From assembly GCA_023362775.1 (NCBI GenBank), contig JALMGJ010000004.1, positions 79,908,798-79,972,797 on the forward strand: a stretch of 64,000 nt of DNA. The letters are read 5' to 3'. The position numbers and the translations under genes were made by a program. Shown here in pieces: positions 43,846 through 56,360 of this stretch; position 1 is the first letter of the stretch, and each line of letters opens with the position of its first letter. This DNA comes from Charina bottae. Lineage: Eukaryota; Chordata; Lepidosauria; Squamata; Charinaidae. The notes beneath the pieces were generated by a model. That model was not told the origin of the DNA, searched no databases, and saw only the letters and a program-made list of their open reading frames with translations.

Positions 43846-46779
43846 CTACAAATAGGATCAAATTATGAACTTTATTTCCAATTCAATTTCTTTCTGACAT
43901 TTAAGGATATAATGTAAATATTTGTTTTTAACCGGTAACATCCACCTGTTAAAGACATTTCTGGATTGAACACTTGGAAGTAACAAGCTGTATCAAATTA
44001 CCTTTTTTATAGCTGTATATTTAATCTATTTAACAATAGTGACCTTTCATCATATGAGAGTTTTATCTCTGCCAGTGGTCATAAATAATGTGAGTTTTAT
44101 CAATGCTCTATGATAAGAACCCATTGTTTTAACCACCAAGAAAAGTAATTATAAGTCAATACTTGATCTTTATACAATGATTTCTCTTATTCAAAATAGG
44201 ATGAAATGGGAACCATCAGCTAGTATAGCATTCTACAGGGAGCTGCTTTGATTTTTAAACAAAGGATTCAAGGTTAAAGGTTACTTGTAAAGAGAAAGAG
44301 ATTGTATTTTCAGCTTCAAATCTACCTTAGAGACAGTGGTGAGGATGGATTAATTTTTCTCTATTGTTTCAATTTTTTATCAGATACATTGCCAGATGAA
44401 GACCTGGGACAGACTATGAGCTAATATCATATTCTTCTTCAGAATTTTTCTTGTCCCTGTTAAAGATAATGATCAAGTATGGAGCTGGTACTGCTGATTT
44501 GCTTTAGAGCACACTTGTGGTCTTAGTAAAGAAATGTTGAATAAAGAGAGACAGGGTGAAAGCAGTATCAATAAAAAGCATTAGCCCAATGGGACTTTTT
44601 GGGGTCCCTTTTTGGCCCCCCCTTGTATTTGAACAAACATGTTAACTGTTAGTGCCAGATCTAGCATATGTAATAATTAGCTTGCAATTTTCAAACAAAA
44701 AGACCATTTTATCAAATTTGAATCTGAACGAATAACACAGCGGGTTTCCCTACTTTCATTTATGACACTAGCATGTCTCATTGTCTATTTTTCTGCTGTG
44801 TCCTCAAGATGTTGCCTTCATCTAGCTCTCCACCCATACCAATCTGTATCATCAATGTTACAATGAGTTTACCCCAAGAGGGTTGGATATATTGGCCACT
44901 TTAGGCTGCTGAGGGCACCCGAAACCAGGGCCTTTCTGGTTTGAGCAGCAGTAAAGTCCACATATTTCAAATCAGATTTTCCCATTTTTCTTACCTGGTT
45001 TCAAAGCCAATCTCTGTTTCAAAGACCTGGCTCAATAACTCTAATCAATTATTTTATTTATGCAAAATGTTAATGATATGGATGATATTAAAGTGAATTT
45101 ATTCAAAGGAAAATAAACATGAAATGTTTAAAGACCTGGCTTTGAAACAGGGTTCAGCCCAAATAGCTGAAACCCCACTAGCCAGTTATGTGAAAGACAC
45201 TGTGAGGCTATGTGGTACAGTGGGGGAGAGACTCCTGTGTTAATGTAGGAGTACATAATACAGTATTATTTCCCCATACTTCTGAAAGACTGGTAAAACG
45301 ATGTCAAAGGGAGCCTAAACAAAGATTTGGTGCTGTTTCAGCAGAAACTAAACCTGTGTTTAAAAGTAGCCTGGAGAAACATCAAAGAGTCATGGGAGAC
45401 CTGTCCAGTAAAGCCAGATCTTTCCCCATGCCTATCAGTTGTTTTTCAATTCCATGGGATCAGCAATCTTGCATGTAAAGTGATGGCTTCCCCCTTGCCT
45501 TGCCACCTTCCCATTTCTGAAAAATGATCCCCAGTCATGATGACTGGAAAAGTGAGAAGAGATAGCTCTTTACCTGCCAGGTCTCCAATCTCATGACTAA
45601 CCTGCATGGGATCACAGCGACCTCTCCCAGGCTCTATAATCAGCTGCCAGGAACTTGTGCAAATGCCTAGAGTGACTTTTGACAAATGGCTATAACTGTT
45701 GGTCTACCTGTAAGTCAAAATCTATCTCTTCTGCCCAGCCCCAACCCATCTTAGTTAAGAATAGTGAGTGGGGCTTGCCCTGGTTGTAGTAAGTAAGGAC
45801 ACCATCATTTGATGTTGCCCTGTGATGTTGCCCTGTGTTGGTGGCAACATAAATATCAACATAGTTTTATACTGGTTTAAAGGACTAATGGATAGCATTA
45901 ACTGAGCATGGGAAAGGCCCCATAAATGTTTCCAGAACAAGTCATGCAAATGTATCATCTTTGCCCATTCATTTTAAAAATGATTTGCACACATGAATAG
46001 CCTTTAACTATTAGCTAGCTAAATGTTTATTTTGGAATGCTTCTGGTAGCAACATTCATCCTCCTGGGTGGTTTATGTCAAAGCCAAAATGTTAGAAAAG
46101 AAATGTGTGTGCGTACTGTATATACACACATATGCATGCACAAAATTTTCCTTTATTTTTGTTTCTTACTGCCATAATATTTTTGGCAATACTTCAGTTG
46201 ATTTCTTCTAGTAAAGCAAGAATTTATAATATATATCATGTATTCATTTCGTGTTTATTTTTCTTTGAATAAATTCACTTTAATATAATCCATATCGTTA
46301 ACATTTTGCATAAATAAAATAATTGATTAGAGTTATTGAGTCTGAAAATTTCTAGTTTTTAAGAAACTTAATTGCACTGATACAGATTATTATATCATAA
46401 ATTGTTGTAATAATTGTCTAATATAGATTCAAAGAGCAAATGCAAATCAATCCATAAACAATTAAAAAGCTGTATAAATGTTCATAAAAATTTATACTTA
46501 TATTAATATAAGTATCTCTCAAAATACCTACAAAGAAGTATTTGCCAAGATTTTTAAAAAGTATGATTCCCCAGAGTACATTGCACTGTTTAATACCTCA
46601 CGTTATGTAAAAGGGCTATGCAGTGATCCTCAGGTTGGTAAAAGAGGCAGGTGAAGCAAATAGATTCACCTGCTATTCTATTTGAACATTTTATTTATAA
46701 ACATCATAAATATTTCTCAGAGGGAGGAAGAGCACTATGTCTCCTTGTTTAAAGAGAGAATTATTCATTCTCTTCTAGA
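43846..46779. other. No feature recognised
   Basis: About 2.9 kb AT-rich. A weak inverted repeat around cctggtttcaaag / ctttgaaacaggg (about 44995 and 45135) is the only structure noted. The frames at 45212-45527 have no recognised motif. Confidence 0.5.
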
Positions 46780-47420
46780 GAAGCCTACCCTCGATTTTCA
46801 AAGCCTTACCATACTTGGATAATTATGATTCAGAAAGTGGTGGCTTTTCAACAGCTGGAAATCCTCAAAGAAGCAGACTATTGTGATCCAATTTAAACTG
46901 GTGCCTAGATTGGCCAAAGGGTTGAGACTGCCTTGGTCAGCTTGATGAATTATTTTTGAGGATGAAAGGAAAAAGTGCGGCCCTGTTAGTTGTTCCTGAC
47001 TTGTCAATGGGTTTTGATACCACTCACAATAGTATCCTTATGGATTCCCTCAGAGATTTGGGAATAGGAGGTATTTCTATTGCTATCTAATGAAACCATT
47101 GGGGGAAATAATCCAGTATTTTGAAATTGAGTGCTCTTAGTATGCTGATGATACCCAGATATATTTCTCTGTGACATCTTTAGGGAGAAATTGCGTCACT
47201 GCCCTGATTGCCTGCCTGCAATCAGTAATGGATAGGATGAGAAATAATAAACTGAAACTAAATCTAGGCAAGATATATGTGGTCATTGTGACAGACCATA
47301 ATTTCAAATAGGTGATTGATCTGTTGGTTCTGAACAGAATTAGATTCTCCCAGAAGGAGCAGGTATACAGTTTCTGGACTTCAAACTCTTTCTGGTTTCC
47401 CAGACTGACGCAATGCCCTT
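46780..47420 (+). mobile_element. LINE2-type RT remnant, highly decayed
   Basis: Pieces resembling LINE2 RT follow in the right order: QKVVAFQQLEILKEADYCDP (about 46830), ETALVSLMN, an AFD-region replaced by GFDTTHNS near 47010, and YADDTQIYFS with YADD at 47141-47152, then RMRNNKLKLNLGK. Stops and frameshifts are frequent and the GVPQGS block is deleted. It is much older than the LINE2 at 40.9-42.8 kb. Confidence 0.7.
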
Positions 47421-47914
47421 TTATCAGCTTTAAATTATATGCCAACTGGTTTCCTTTCTGAAAGATAATGACCTCAAAATTATAGTGTATGTCCTAGGAT
47501 TATAAATTTATGTTACAACAGGTTTGCTCTCTGCTATAGAATTTAGAAATCTTTTGGGGCAGCACTAGAGCAAAGTCAATGAATGATTCCAAGAGGCCAC
47601 TAGTAGATTTTAAAAACTTTATTTTAGCAATACAAGCATTGTACATTTATTCTCTCAATAACAAGAACTAATTATTAAGAAACTCTGCTTATCATTGGCC
47701 AGCTGATGGGAAATCCAAAGAGAGCTGTCAGAGGCAGTATTTAATGGAGTGGACAATAGCACTTCAAAATTCTCCTTTCTTCAGCTCTCTGTTATAGGAA
47801 ATGTTGGATTATATCAGCACTGTAATTTAAGTTGCAATTAATTGATGATGCTTCATCAATATGCAGAGTTCATTCACCTTTATGGGCATAATTGTGATGT
47901 TCCTGTTTGTACCC
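47421..47914. other. No feature recognised
   Basis: AT-rich spacer between an old LINE2 and a small insertion. Confidence 0.5.
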
Positions 47915-48091
47915 ATAATGTGACCATGCCATTCATTGGCGATCACTCGTAGCCGAGTAAGATTGTCTTCCAAAGGTAAAATTTTAACGGTGGATCCCTA
48001 AGTGGCTATAAAGGCCAATTCTGGATCCGCACAACCTCCCACAATGAGGGCATAGGTTTCCGGGTGGGAGACGATAATGTGACCATGCCAT
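47915..48091. mobile_element. 141-bp orphan insertion with 18-bp target duplication
   Basis: The 18 bases ataatgtgaccatgccat occur at 47915-47932 and 48074-48091 without mismatch. The 141 bases between are of more balanced composition than the flanks and contain ggcgatcactcgtagccgag and ggataggt-like/ccgggtgggag blocks. There is no poly(A) or other tail and no TIR. A perfect long duplication indicates target-primed retroposition, but I do not recognise the family or its strand. Confidence 0.75.
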
Positions 48092-49888
48092 AACATCAGG
48101 GAGTGCAAGAAAACTATTGGTATGGTGGATCAAGAATTCCCTATCCCTTCAGAGCCAGGTCCCTCTTGGAATGTCTCTGAACAATATGTGTTTTGATATG
48201 CATACCAAATGTCATAACCACATGTCACTTTCAAAGAGTGTAACACTTCTACCCTTTAATGTCTGGCCATTAACTTATACTAATGTTAGTATCACTCAGG
48301 TTTAACTATAGTAATGTGTGGTATATGGGGCTGTCTTTGTATCTGTGTTATTGTAACATGTACATCTGTTTCTAAAATGCTTCCCAGGGATTGAGTCAAT
48401 GTATTTAAACAGCCTACTTACTGATTGGAATGAGCGATTTACACTTAACAAGTATGGTGAAATGCTTCCTGTTCAAAATGGGCTTTTTTATTTAAGGTAA
48501 AGCATCCATATCAACACACTAAATAGACACCTTTACATCTACTCTTACAATAAATCTCTTAATCTGTAAAGATGTATTATAATTGCTCCAGTTTTGTAGC
48601 TCAAACACAATCTGTCAGGTCCTTTAATGGAAAGTAATAACACTTGTAGCATAAAAAGTGAATTAATTAAACTGAGTAATGCACATAGGACTCAAATGTG
48701 TATTTAACTGCTACCTTTACTTTTTCCAGGAATCTGAAATTACACATTTGTCACAGAAGATGCTATACTTCTGTGATGCTGAATATAAATAAAGACCTTT
48801 ATAATTCATATTATAATACACTATAAAAATAAAAGACTGCTGACCTTTTAAGGAAAATTATAAAGTTTATAGTCAGTTGTACAGATAGAATTAATACACT
48901 GAATAGTCATGATAGTTCTTAACTCTTGATTAGATGAAAAAATAGATATTAATATGAGATACAAAGTATGATTAATTGATACTCTTTGAATTCTTGGCAC
49001 TCTTTGCTGAGTGATGTACTTAAGGACTGGGAAAGGAAAAAGCAGTCCCAAATAAATTTACACCACTGTTGCATTGTTCCATAGAGATCTTTTCTTTAAG
49101 TCTCTAAGTCACACGGTTAATGATCAGTAATGCAGTGCCATCACTTTTGTTGGCAGGGCAGACATTTTGCACTGCTTGAAGAAGTTTTACACAAAATAGA
49201 TGAATTAAAGCTCCCAGTTGCTTAATATATCTGTTTTATAAATATAATTTTGCTATCAAATGTCAGCAGAATGTGAGACTATAAAAATGATGTTGGGGCC
49301 TGTATGCCATTGGTTACCTACCCCTGATCTATCCATAATCTTACATAGATAATCTTACATAGATTCTTAGCAATAAAAACAGATCATTCTACATATTAAT
49401 AATAAGAAATTTCTAAGAAGCTCTATATATGAAGAAGAAAATCAATCAGTCATGACTTGTGATTAGTGTTATTGCCTCTTTTTCTGAGGCCTGTTAAAAA
49501 CAATATCCACACCTTTTCTCTCAAGTGTTGGTCTATGTCAAAGAACATACTAGCCATATATAATTATACTGCAGAGAGCATGCAATAGAACATAGCACAT
49601 ATAAAAGTACATATTTGAGAGACTAAGATATTGAATTCCCCCCCCAAAAAAACTTTTCCAATATGTACAAACTAGAGCCAAGATATAAACATCTCAAACA
49701 CCTTGTGGAGATTATGCATATTTCTTAAAAATGAAAAAAATCCTTTTACAATTATGAATGTTAAAACATTTCCATGATTCCCTGAGATTTGGCTTGGGGT
49801 GTTTTTTTTCCAGAAAACTACAGTAAGTCCTTCCCTGATACTTCAAAATGGTGAGTTTCCTACACTATAATATGTGACCATGTGGTCA
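48092..49888. other. No feature recognised
   Basis: About 1.8 kb AT-rich sequence with no coding or repeat signature. Confidence 0.5.
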
Positions 49889-50228
49889 GTCTATAACATA
49901 GCTTTCCAAACTGTGTGTTGCGACACTTTAGTATGTCGCAAAACACAGTTTAGTGTGTCGCGAAGTGGCGGCGCGGCGGCGCGCGCAGGGGCAGAGCGGT
50001 GGCATGTGCAGTGGTGGCGGTGTGCATGGTGGCGGCAGCAGCAGCGCGCCATCAGCGCTTCCATGTTTTAGCGAGGCCGCCGCCGCCATGCACCCCACCA
50101 CCGTGCACCCCACCGCCATGCACCCCCCGCACTGCTTCTGTGCACACACGCGCCCCTGCGCGCACCGCCGCCACTGCCGCCGTTGGTGTGTTGCCAACGG
50201 CGGCAGTTTGGAAAGCACTGGTCTACAA
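49889..50228. mobile_element. hAT-type MITE, GC-rich core (family H, second copy)
   Basis: The 324-bp element (49897-50220) has termini CATAGCTTTCCAAACT and, on the other strand, CAGTGCTTTCCAAACT, like the copy at 26475-26875. It is flanked by gtctataa (49889-49896) and gtctacaa (50221-50228), an 8-bp duplication with one later change. The core is very rich in CpG and GCC/CAC triplets (ccgccgccatgcac-type repeats). The overlapping open frames inside are compositional. Confidence 0.85.
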
Positions 50229-53189
50229 TGTCCCAGAAAATGCACATCAGCTGCTCTGTGAAGAGGCTGGTGCTGATCTAAGTGTGTTTGACTTTATAAA
50301 GCTTAAAGAAAGGTGGAACACATCACTGATACATTTTTTAAAACTAAGTACACTGCTTGTATGCTATTCTAAATTTGAAGTTCACAGCCTTTTCATCTAG
50401 TTGAAATGAATGTTCCCAATATTTCTGATAAGTGCAGAGACAAAGACATTTGATAAACATATCCTTCAGGTTGTGCAACATACATTTAGCATTAGACAAA
50501 ATTTTTACAGTATTTTGTTGCATGAAAATGAAAAAATGGCCTGTTTTGTCCAGGCCTTATCCAGTAGAAGTCACTGGATAAGAATGTCCTATGGTTTAGA
50601 CAGTATGCTTTGTAGGACTAAACTACATGCTTGACTTTTTCTTTTAATTAGTAAGTAATGATTTTGCAGACAAAGAAGGTCAGGGTATGTAATAACTACA
50701 TACATCTTCAGACTAAATACTAGGCTTTACTCCAAACACAAAATACAGACAGAGATAAGTCTTAATGACTGACTGCCTTTCAGACATTAAACAAATCAGA
50801 AGTACTGTTTAATGACTGAGAATGCCTTTTACTAGGGTCAAGCTACATAGGCAACTACCAATTAAGCTTCAGGGCCCTGAAATGTTAATGGGTGGTAGCA
50901 ACGTGCACTGTGTAGAATCCAATCAGCCCAAGATAAGGAGACTTCTTCACTTGCAGGATGTAGTGTAGACAAAGGCTGTCAGACTGCCTTTGAAAATGGA
51001 TGGTTCATTCAGCTTCCCTTTGCATTTGTACTGCAGATGTTTTAATTGGACCTGAGAGAGCTAAGCTGGGTTGGTGAAGAAATTAATTTACTGTTTATAA
51101 ACTAGTTTTCCTGCTCCAGGAACCTTTAGGAAGATTTATTTAGGGAAAATTATGTGAAAACCTGATTTGGAAAGAAGAATAATTTTGTAGGTTTTCTAAC
51201 AGGAATCAGGTAGACAGCATGTTAAAAGCAGAAGCCTGGCAACATTACCTCTCTCTCTCTCTCCCTCCTAAAATCATCTGATGTGACACCATCATTTTAA
51301 GCATTCCCTGCCCAATTTCTTTTCAGTGGCTACTGTATGCAGGGCAAGGCAATTTTTCCAGGGATATTATCACTCATTTCTCAAAATCCCAAAATGTCTT
51401 GGCCATGGAAGGCCAGCATTGTGCTTTTTTGGTGGAAATGACAACGATCAAATGATGATACAGGGTTGACATGCTATCTGTCATGTTAAAGTGTCAAAAT
51501 TTGTGACCAGATGACAGTTTTCCTGACAAAAGCTGTATATCCATGTTCTTTATAAAGGATTAAGAATATGTTCCACCACTCATAAAGAAACTCTCAGTTC
51601 TCCCCTGCTTCTATTCTGTATATTCATGAACAGAGTATATACTGTACACTCAACTGAGATCTATACAAAACAGCAGCTTTTAAAAAAAAACGTACAAAGC
51701 AACAATAAAAGCAATGAATAGTGGATACTAAGTTGACATGAACTAGATTCTATTCTTTTTTGACATCAGAGAACAGTACTATATGTTTTCTAGCTCTGCA
51801 TACCAGGCTGGGCAACTACCCAGTTTTGTGTCAACTGCAGTTTTGGTAAGCATTGCCTCCACTTCCTTATCCAAGGAATAGGCTACAGGATTTAAATGTC
51901 ACATATGTGGGCAAGGCTGGGCTTGTAAGGGAATCTGGGGAGTTTTTGTAGGCCTATTTGAAGATTCATACTACAGCTTTTAAGTGTTTCTTGGCTAAAA
52001 AAATGATGTCATCACTTTGCAACAATCCTGGTCAGAGGAGGGTCAAAGGACTGCACAAAGAGGATGCAGAAGCTACATATACCCTTGCAGTGCATGTTGT
52101 GAATTCCTAATTTCAGCTTTGTAGGTAGTATCTTTTTTCTTTGTTTGGAAAGAATGTAGACATAATCACGTTTATACAGCATAAGTACAATCATGAGCTA
52201 GAGAAGATCATTTAAGGCAGTTATTTAACTGTGAACTAATTAGAAACAGATGTATCAATAACATTCACATTGAGGTTTTAAAATAGGAAATAATGGTAAT
52301 GTATTCAAAATTTGATCTAAGAGTGTTGTCTGAAGTTGAAATGGGATTTGTTTGTGAAAATGGCCCAAGGCAGTCTTTCTTTATAGGTATGTGGGTGCAT
52401 GTCTTATCAGAACAGGACAATTTATTTTGTATAGTTCTTTGGCATAATACCCCATCATGACATATAAAAATACAGAGCTAATCTGAAGCTGACAAAACAG
52501 TGTAGAGGATATAACCATATCTATGTGATTGATAAATGCAGTCAAGAAAGTTGCTGTGAAGAGGACAGAAGATATAGCTGGAATTAATTTCCTCTCCAGT
52601 CTTGTAGTAATGTGGCTCAAAGTACATCATATCATTTTTCTGAGATTTCATCAGAAATATGCTTGCAGTTGCATAAATAGTTTCGGGAAAAATATTGGGA
52701 ATGGGGAATAAATAATTTTATGTAGTTTAGGATACACATAGGATAAACAATCCCAGTGTGTAGAAGGGTCATTACAATGTAGGGAGTATTATAATTATGT
52801 TTTAAAATTGAACAGAAAGAGTGTGACTCTTTGAGCTGGGACCTGTTTACGTTTTGACCTGATTACATTAACTAACTGAAAAAAATCAATTTTGCAAAAA
52901 AGAATTTTGTGGTCTCCAGCTTTTTTAGACCACTAGAAATGTTAATGGAATTATTGTTATATTGACTGTACAGTAAATAACTATATGTTATTAAAATTTA
53001 TTAAATGATTATTTGTTATTTTCAATTACTAAATTATGGATTTGACTTATTGTGCCAAGTCTTTGCTGAAGATATAATCTGAATAACTACTACCTACTTT
53101 TCAGGTATCATAAGTCAAGTTCCAGTTGAAAGAAGCTTGAATGTGGTTAGGTTAAATTTCTAGTTGAAAGCAATTTTTTTCAGCCTCAG
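50229..53189. other. No feature recognised
   Basis: About 3 kb AT-rich. A perfect 10-bp hairpin, cttatccagt/actggataag, is at 50556-50582, and a CT-rich run is near 51249-51268. No gene was seen. Confidence 0.5.
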
Positions 53190-53470
53190 GACACACCAAG
53201 CCAGGAATCTCCTGAGGCTGATCAAACACAGGTACCATCAGAAGAGCTGGAGCAGTCAGATGATGAGGTACAGCCTCCAAGCCCTCAGACTCAGTGAGTA
53301 GAGTAGAGAGCAGAACAGACACTTAATGAGGCTCCTTGCCAAGGATTTAATTGAAGATAGCTGGCCTCAGCCTGATTTAAATGTTATCTGCTCAGCCTTG
53401 AGTAAATTGCTATTCTCACCCAGCAACTGTGTGTGAGAGAGAGAGTTTGAAGCCTGAAACAGGACACTGC
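53190..53470 (+). mobile_element. Probable LTR fragment related to the one at 25643-26285
   Basis: A short acidic reading segment (EELEQSDDEVQPPSPQTQ then stop) is followed by gagagcagaacag and aggctccttgcc, which parallel gagagcagagca and aggctcctcgca in the sense strand of the LTR at 25643-26285. A TATA-like gatttaaatg follows. Ends and target duplication were not found. Confidence 0.4.
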
Positions 53471-53529
53471 TGGCTTCCCACAAGTAAAGTCAATGGGGAA
53501 GCCAGCAGGAAGCCAGACGTTGCGCTCAC

Positions 53530-53700
53530 ATGGGGTCCTCACTTAATGACCCATGCAATCCTTGTTTAATGATGGTAATTGGGATTGCTGGAACTGCTGC
53601 TGCTAACTGATGCAGTCACGTGATGTTGCACTTTATGACCATGTTGCTGAGCAACAGCAATTCTGGCCCAATTGCTGTCGTTAACGGAGGACTACCTGTA
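53530..53700. mobile_element. MITE family M, truncated copy
   Basis: The right end (taacggaggactacctg then TA at 53699-53700) matches the family terminus. The left part starts within ggtcctcacttaatgacc, so the first bases are lost or diverged. Confidence 0.75.
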
Positions 53701-55190
53701 TTGACAGGCATTCAGAGGACTTATTCATTAATGGAATATGTTATGGATATGTAATTTTTTTCTGCCATCAGCATAGTGAGAGCATCCACTTCCAAATTTC
53801 TCCATGGTCTAAGCATTTCATGTAGATATTGAAAAGCATTGGTGACAAAATAAAGTCCTGAAATAGGCAGAGACAAGTTGATTTATCCTAAAGCACTTGA
53901 AAATGAGAAAATACCACCCTGTAAATCACCCTATAGAACTATAAAAAGTTAGATACTGGTCTATAATTGTCTGTCTTTAAAAGATTCAGTACAGGCTTCT
54001 AAGAAAATATCTAATTAATGACTTCCTTAAACAAAGTCACATTTTCAGGGATACTTTTATATTAACTAAGGAATCTTTAGTAACCATGTGGCTAGAATTT
54101 ACAGGCTGATTTGGATAAAAATCAAGTAGTGAATACCACTCTGAGAAACCTTAACATGTTTTCTAGTCTTGTAAACTGAAAGGCTATCCATATAAGAGAA
54201 ATTATCAGAACCCATGTAATAGGTGTTGCAGTGATGGCATCCAGACTGATCTGAAAGAAAGAGATATTATTTGCAAATGAAAAAAGAAACCCTCACACTG
54301 AACCACTTATATTCTATAATAAAGCTCAAGAAAGTGAAGGTGGACAACAGACTACTCACAACCAAGAACAACTCATCAGGTGATGAGATTGTGGGTGCAA
54401 TGAACACAGGGTAAAAAGTTAGGGCTATGGATTGCTTATATCACTATAGGATAAACTCTCATCAGGTTCAAGTAGCTTGTTCTTTCATCTGCACTTCCAT
54501 TTATTTCCATTCTTCTATTATCGTATAATTGATAGTATCCAAATTGCTTTAAGAACTGGCCATTATGATCAGCACAGGAATCGATTGAGACCGAAACGGT
54601 TCTCAGGTATGCTGCAACTAATATTTTCAACTATAGTTCATGCAAATGTACCATTCGATATAATGTTTCCACTGATGGAACTACTTGTATTAGTAAAACC
54701 ATGGACAGCACAATTCCCACTCTTCTTTGCTGCCCCCTTCTATTTCCATCACACTTCAGAGCAGACTTTGAGAGTGCATAAGGAACTGCAAAGGGAAAAG
54801 AGAAACAACAGTCTAACCAAGTGGATTTCATTCATTATAATCATGAAACTATCTTCTGCATGACATGGCCCAATATTCATTTCAGTATTTTGCAAAGTTT
54901 ACTTTAAATCAGTTTCACTATGTTGCAGTTTTACCAACAGCTGGATTGAGCCATAACAGTTTGAATTATCAAAATTCAATTGTCTACAATAAAATATTCA
55001 TATCATGTTGCATATTGCTGAACTATGCATCTATTATCCAATGTAATTTAAACTACTGAAACTGCTGAATTTTCTAGACAAATTGATAATTCATTGCAAA
55101 AAATATTAATGTTCAGAGTATTATTGTGGTAAATAAGAAACATTGTGAATCACATCCATTTTGATCAGTGCCAGTACCTGACTTTGTTGC
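53701..55190. other. No feature recognised
   Basis: About 1.5 kb AT-rich. The frame at 54477-54863 has no recognised motif or bias. Confidence 0.5.
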
Positions 55191-56360
55191 AGACACATTC
55201 AGGCTTAGAGGGGGTTGTCACCCTCTCTGAGATATGCACACCTGGGTTTCGGGTTTGACACCAGCCACAATCCCAGAGCAGGGGATAGGGTGGCAGCTGT
55301 CACCTGGGAAACCGAAATGGCTTTCAAAGGCTACATGCCACAGATCACCGGATGTGAGACTCTGTGACTGAAGTTGAGCTCTAGGGAGCAGTTGGGTTTG
55401 TTGCTGTTGTACTGGCTTTCCTTCTGCAGTATGAAATCACTGCCCAAGCTGCCCAACTCTGCCATTGATCTGGCAATGGGAATTCCAAGATTGATAATTC
55501 TGGGATATTTTAATTTGCTCTCATGTGGCATAGTCTGCCACCATAACAACGATGGACCTCATCCAGTTATTCAGGACCTAACTCACACGGATGGTCAAAT
55601 GCTAGATCAGAGCAATTATGACATGATCTAAAAGAGGAGGACTTCATCATCAGTCCTTTGTCAAGGTCAGATCACTCTCCAAATGCTTTTCAAATGGTTG
55701 GTCCTGCCTCACCCCAGGGAGGTAGGATCTAATTATCTCTTTACCCCAGGCAATTAATGGATCCCAATAAGTTTCAGAGAGAGCTTAGAATTTTTCTGGG
55801 AATCTGGTAGACAGTTCATCTGAGGCCTTAATTTCTGCCTGGATTAAGTGAGTGATGAGGGCCTTGAATCAGATTGCTCCTATGCAGCTTTTCCCTGTTT
55901 GTTGATCTGTGAGAGTCTTTGGACTTCTGAAGAGCTTCAGGGGGATGAAAAGACAGAAGAAACACCTACAGCACCATTGGAGAAATATGAAGAGTGAATC
56001 TGACCAAGCACAAGACTCCATATTAGAGATTACATAATGGCAATAAGACTGGCAAAACATCCTTATTTTTCTGCTTTTATTACATCTGCAGATAGCCAGC
56101 CAATGAACTTCTGTGTGGAAATCACAGTGCTGATTATCACCTATAAAGCCCTAACTATCTGAGGGCCTGGCTATCTGAGGGTCTGCCTTTCTCCCATCTT
56201 TCCGAAGCAGACAGCATGTTTTGGGTCCCATCCATTAAGGCGCTGTTCTCCCCATTGTGCTTACTGATATGTTATTTTTTGTTTTGTTTATAGCTATTGT
56301 ATCTCTTTTTAATCTGTGTACAGCCCAGGGTCAGTATTGTGTTATAAATCTAAATTAGAC
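55191..56360 (+). mobile_element. LINE2-type remnant, internally deleted
   Basis: The left part carries endonuclease traces, notably PRLIILGYFNLLSCG (about 55480-55530; the usual block is LGDFN, with D changed to Y here) and HTDGQMLD where active copies have HxxGHTLD. The right part (about 56120-56240) has VLIITYKAL and GPGYLRVCLSPIFPKQT, the ORF2 C-terminus. The RT between them is gone. It ends near 56350 with aatctaaattag and an AC run. Confidence 0.65.

Noticed and set aside
49953..50400. Long GC-rich frames suggesting a first exon
   Set aside because: They lie in the core of the second hAT MITE; the frames continue into AT-rich flank without splice or domain evidence.
54477..54863. 128-codon frame in otherwise unannotated DNA
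   Set aside because: No recognised domain, no codon bias and no splice context; a frame of this length is within chance for the window.
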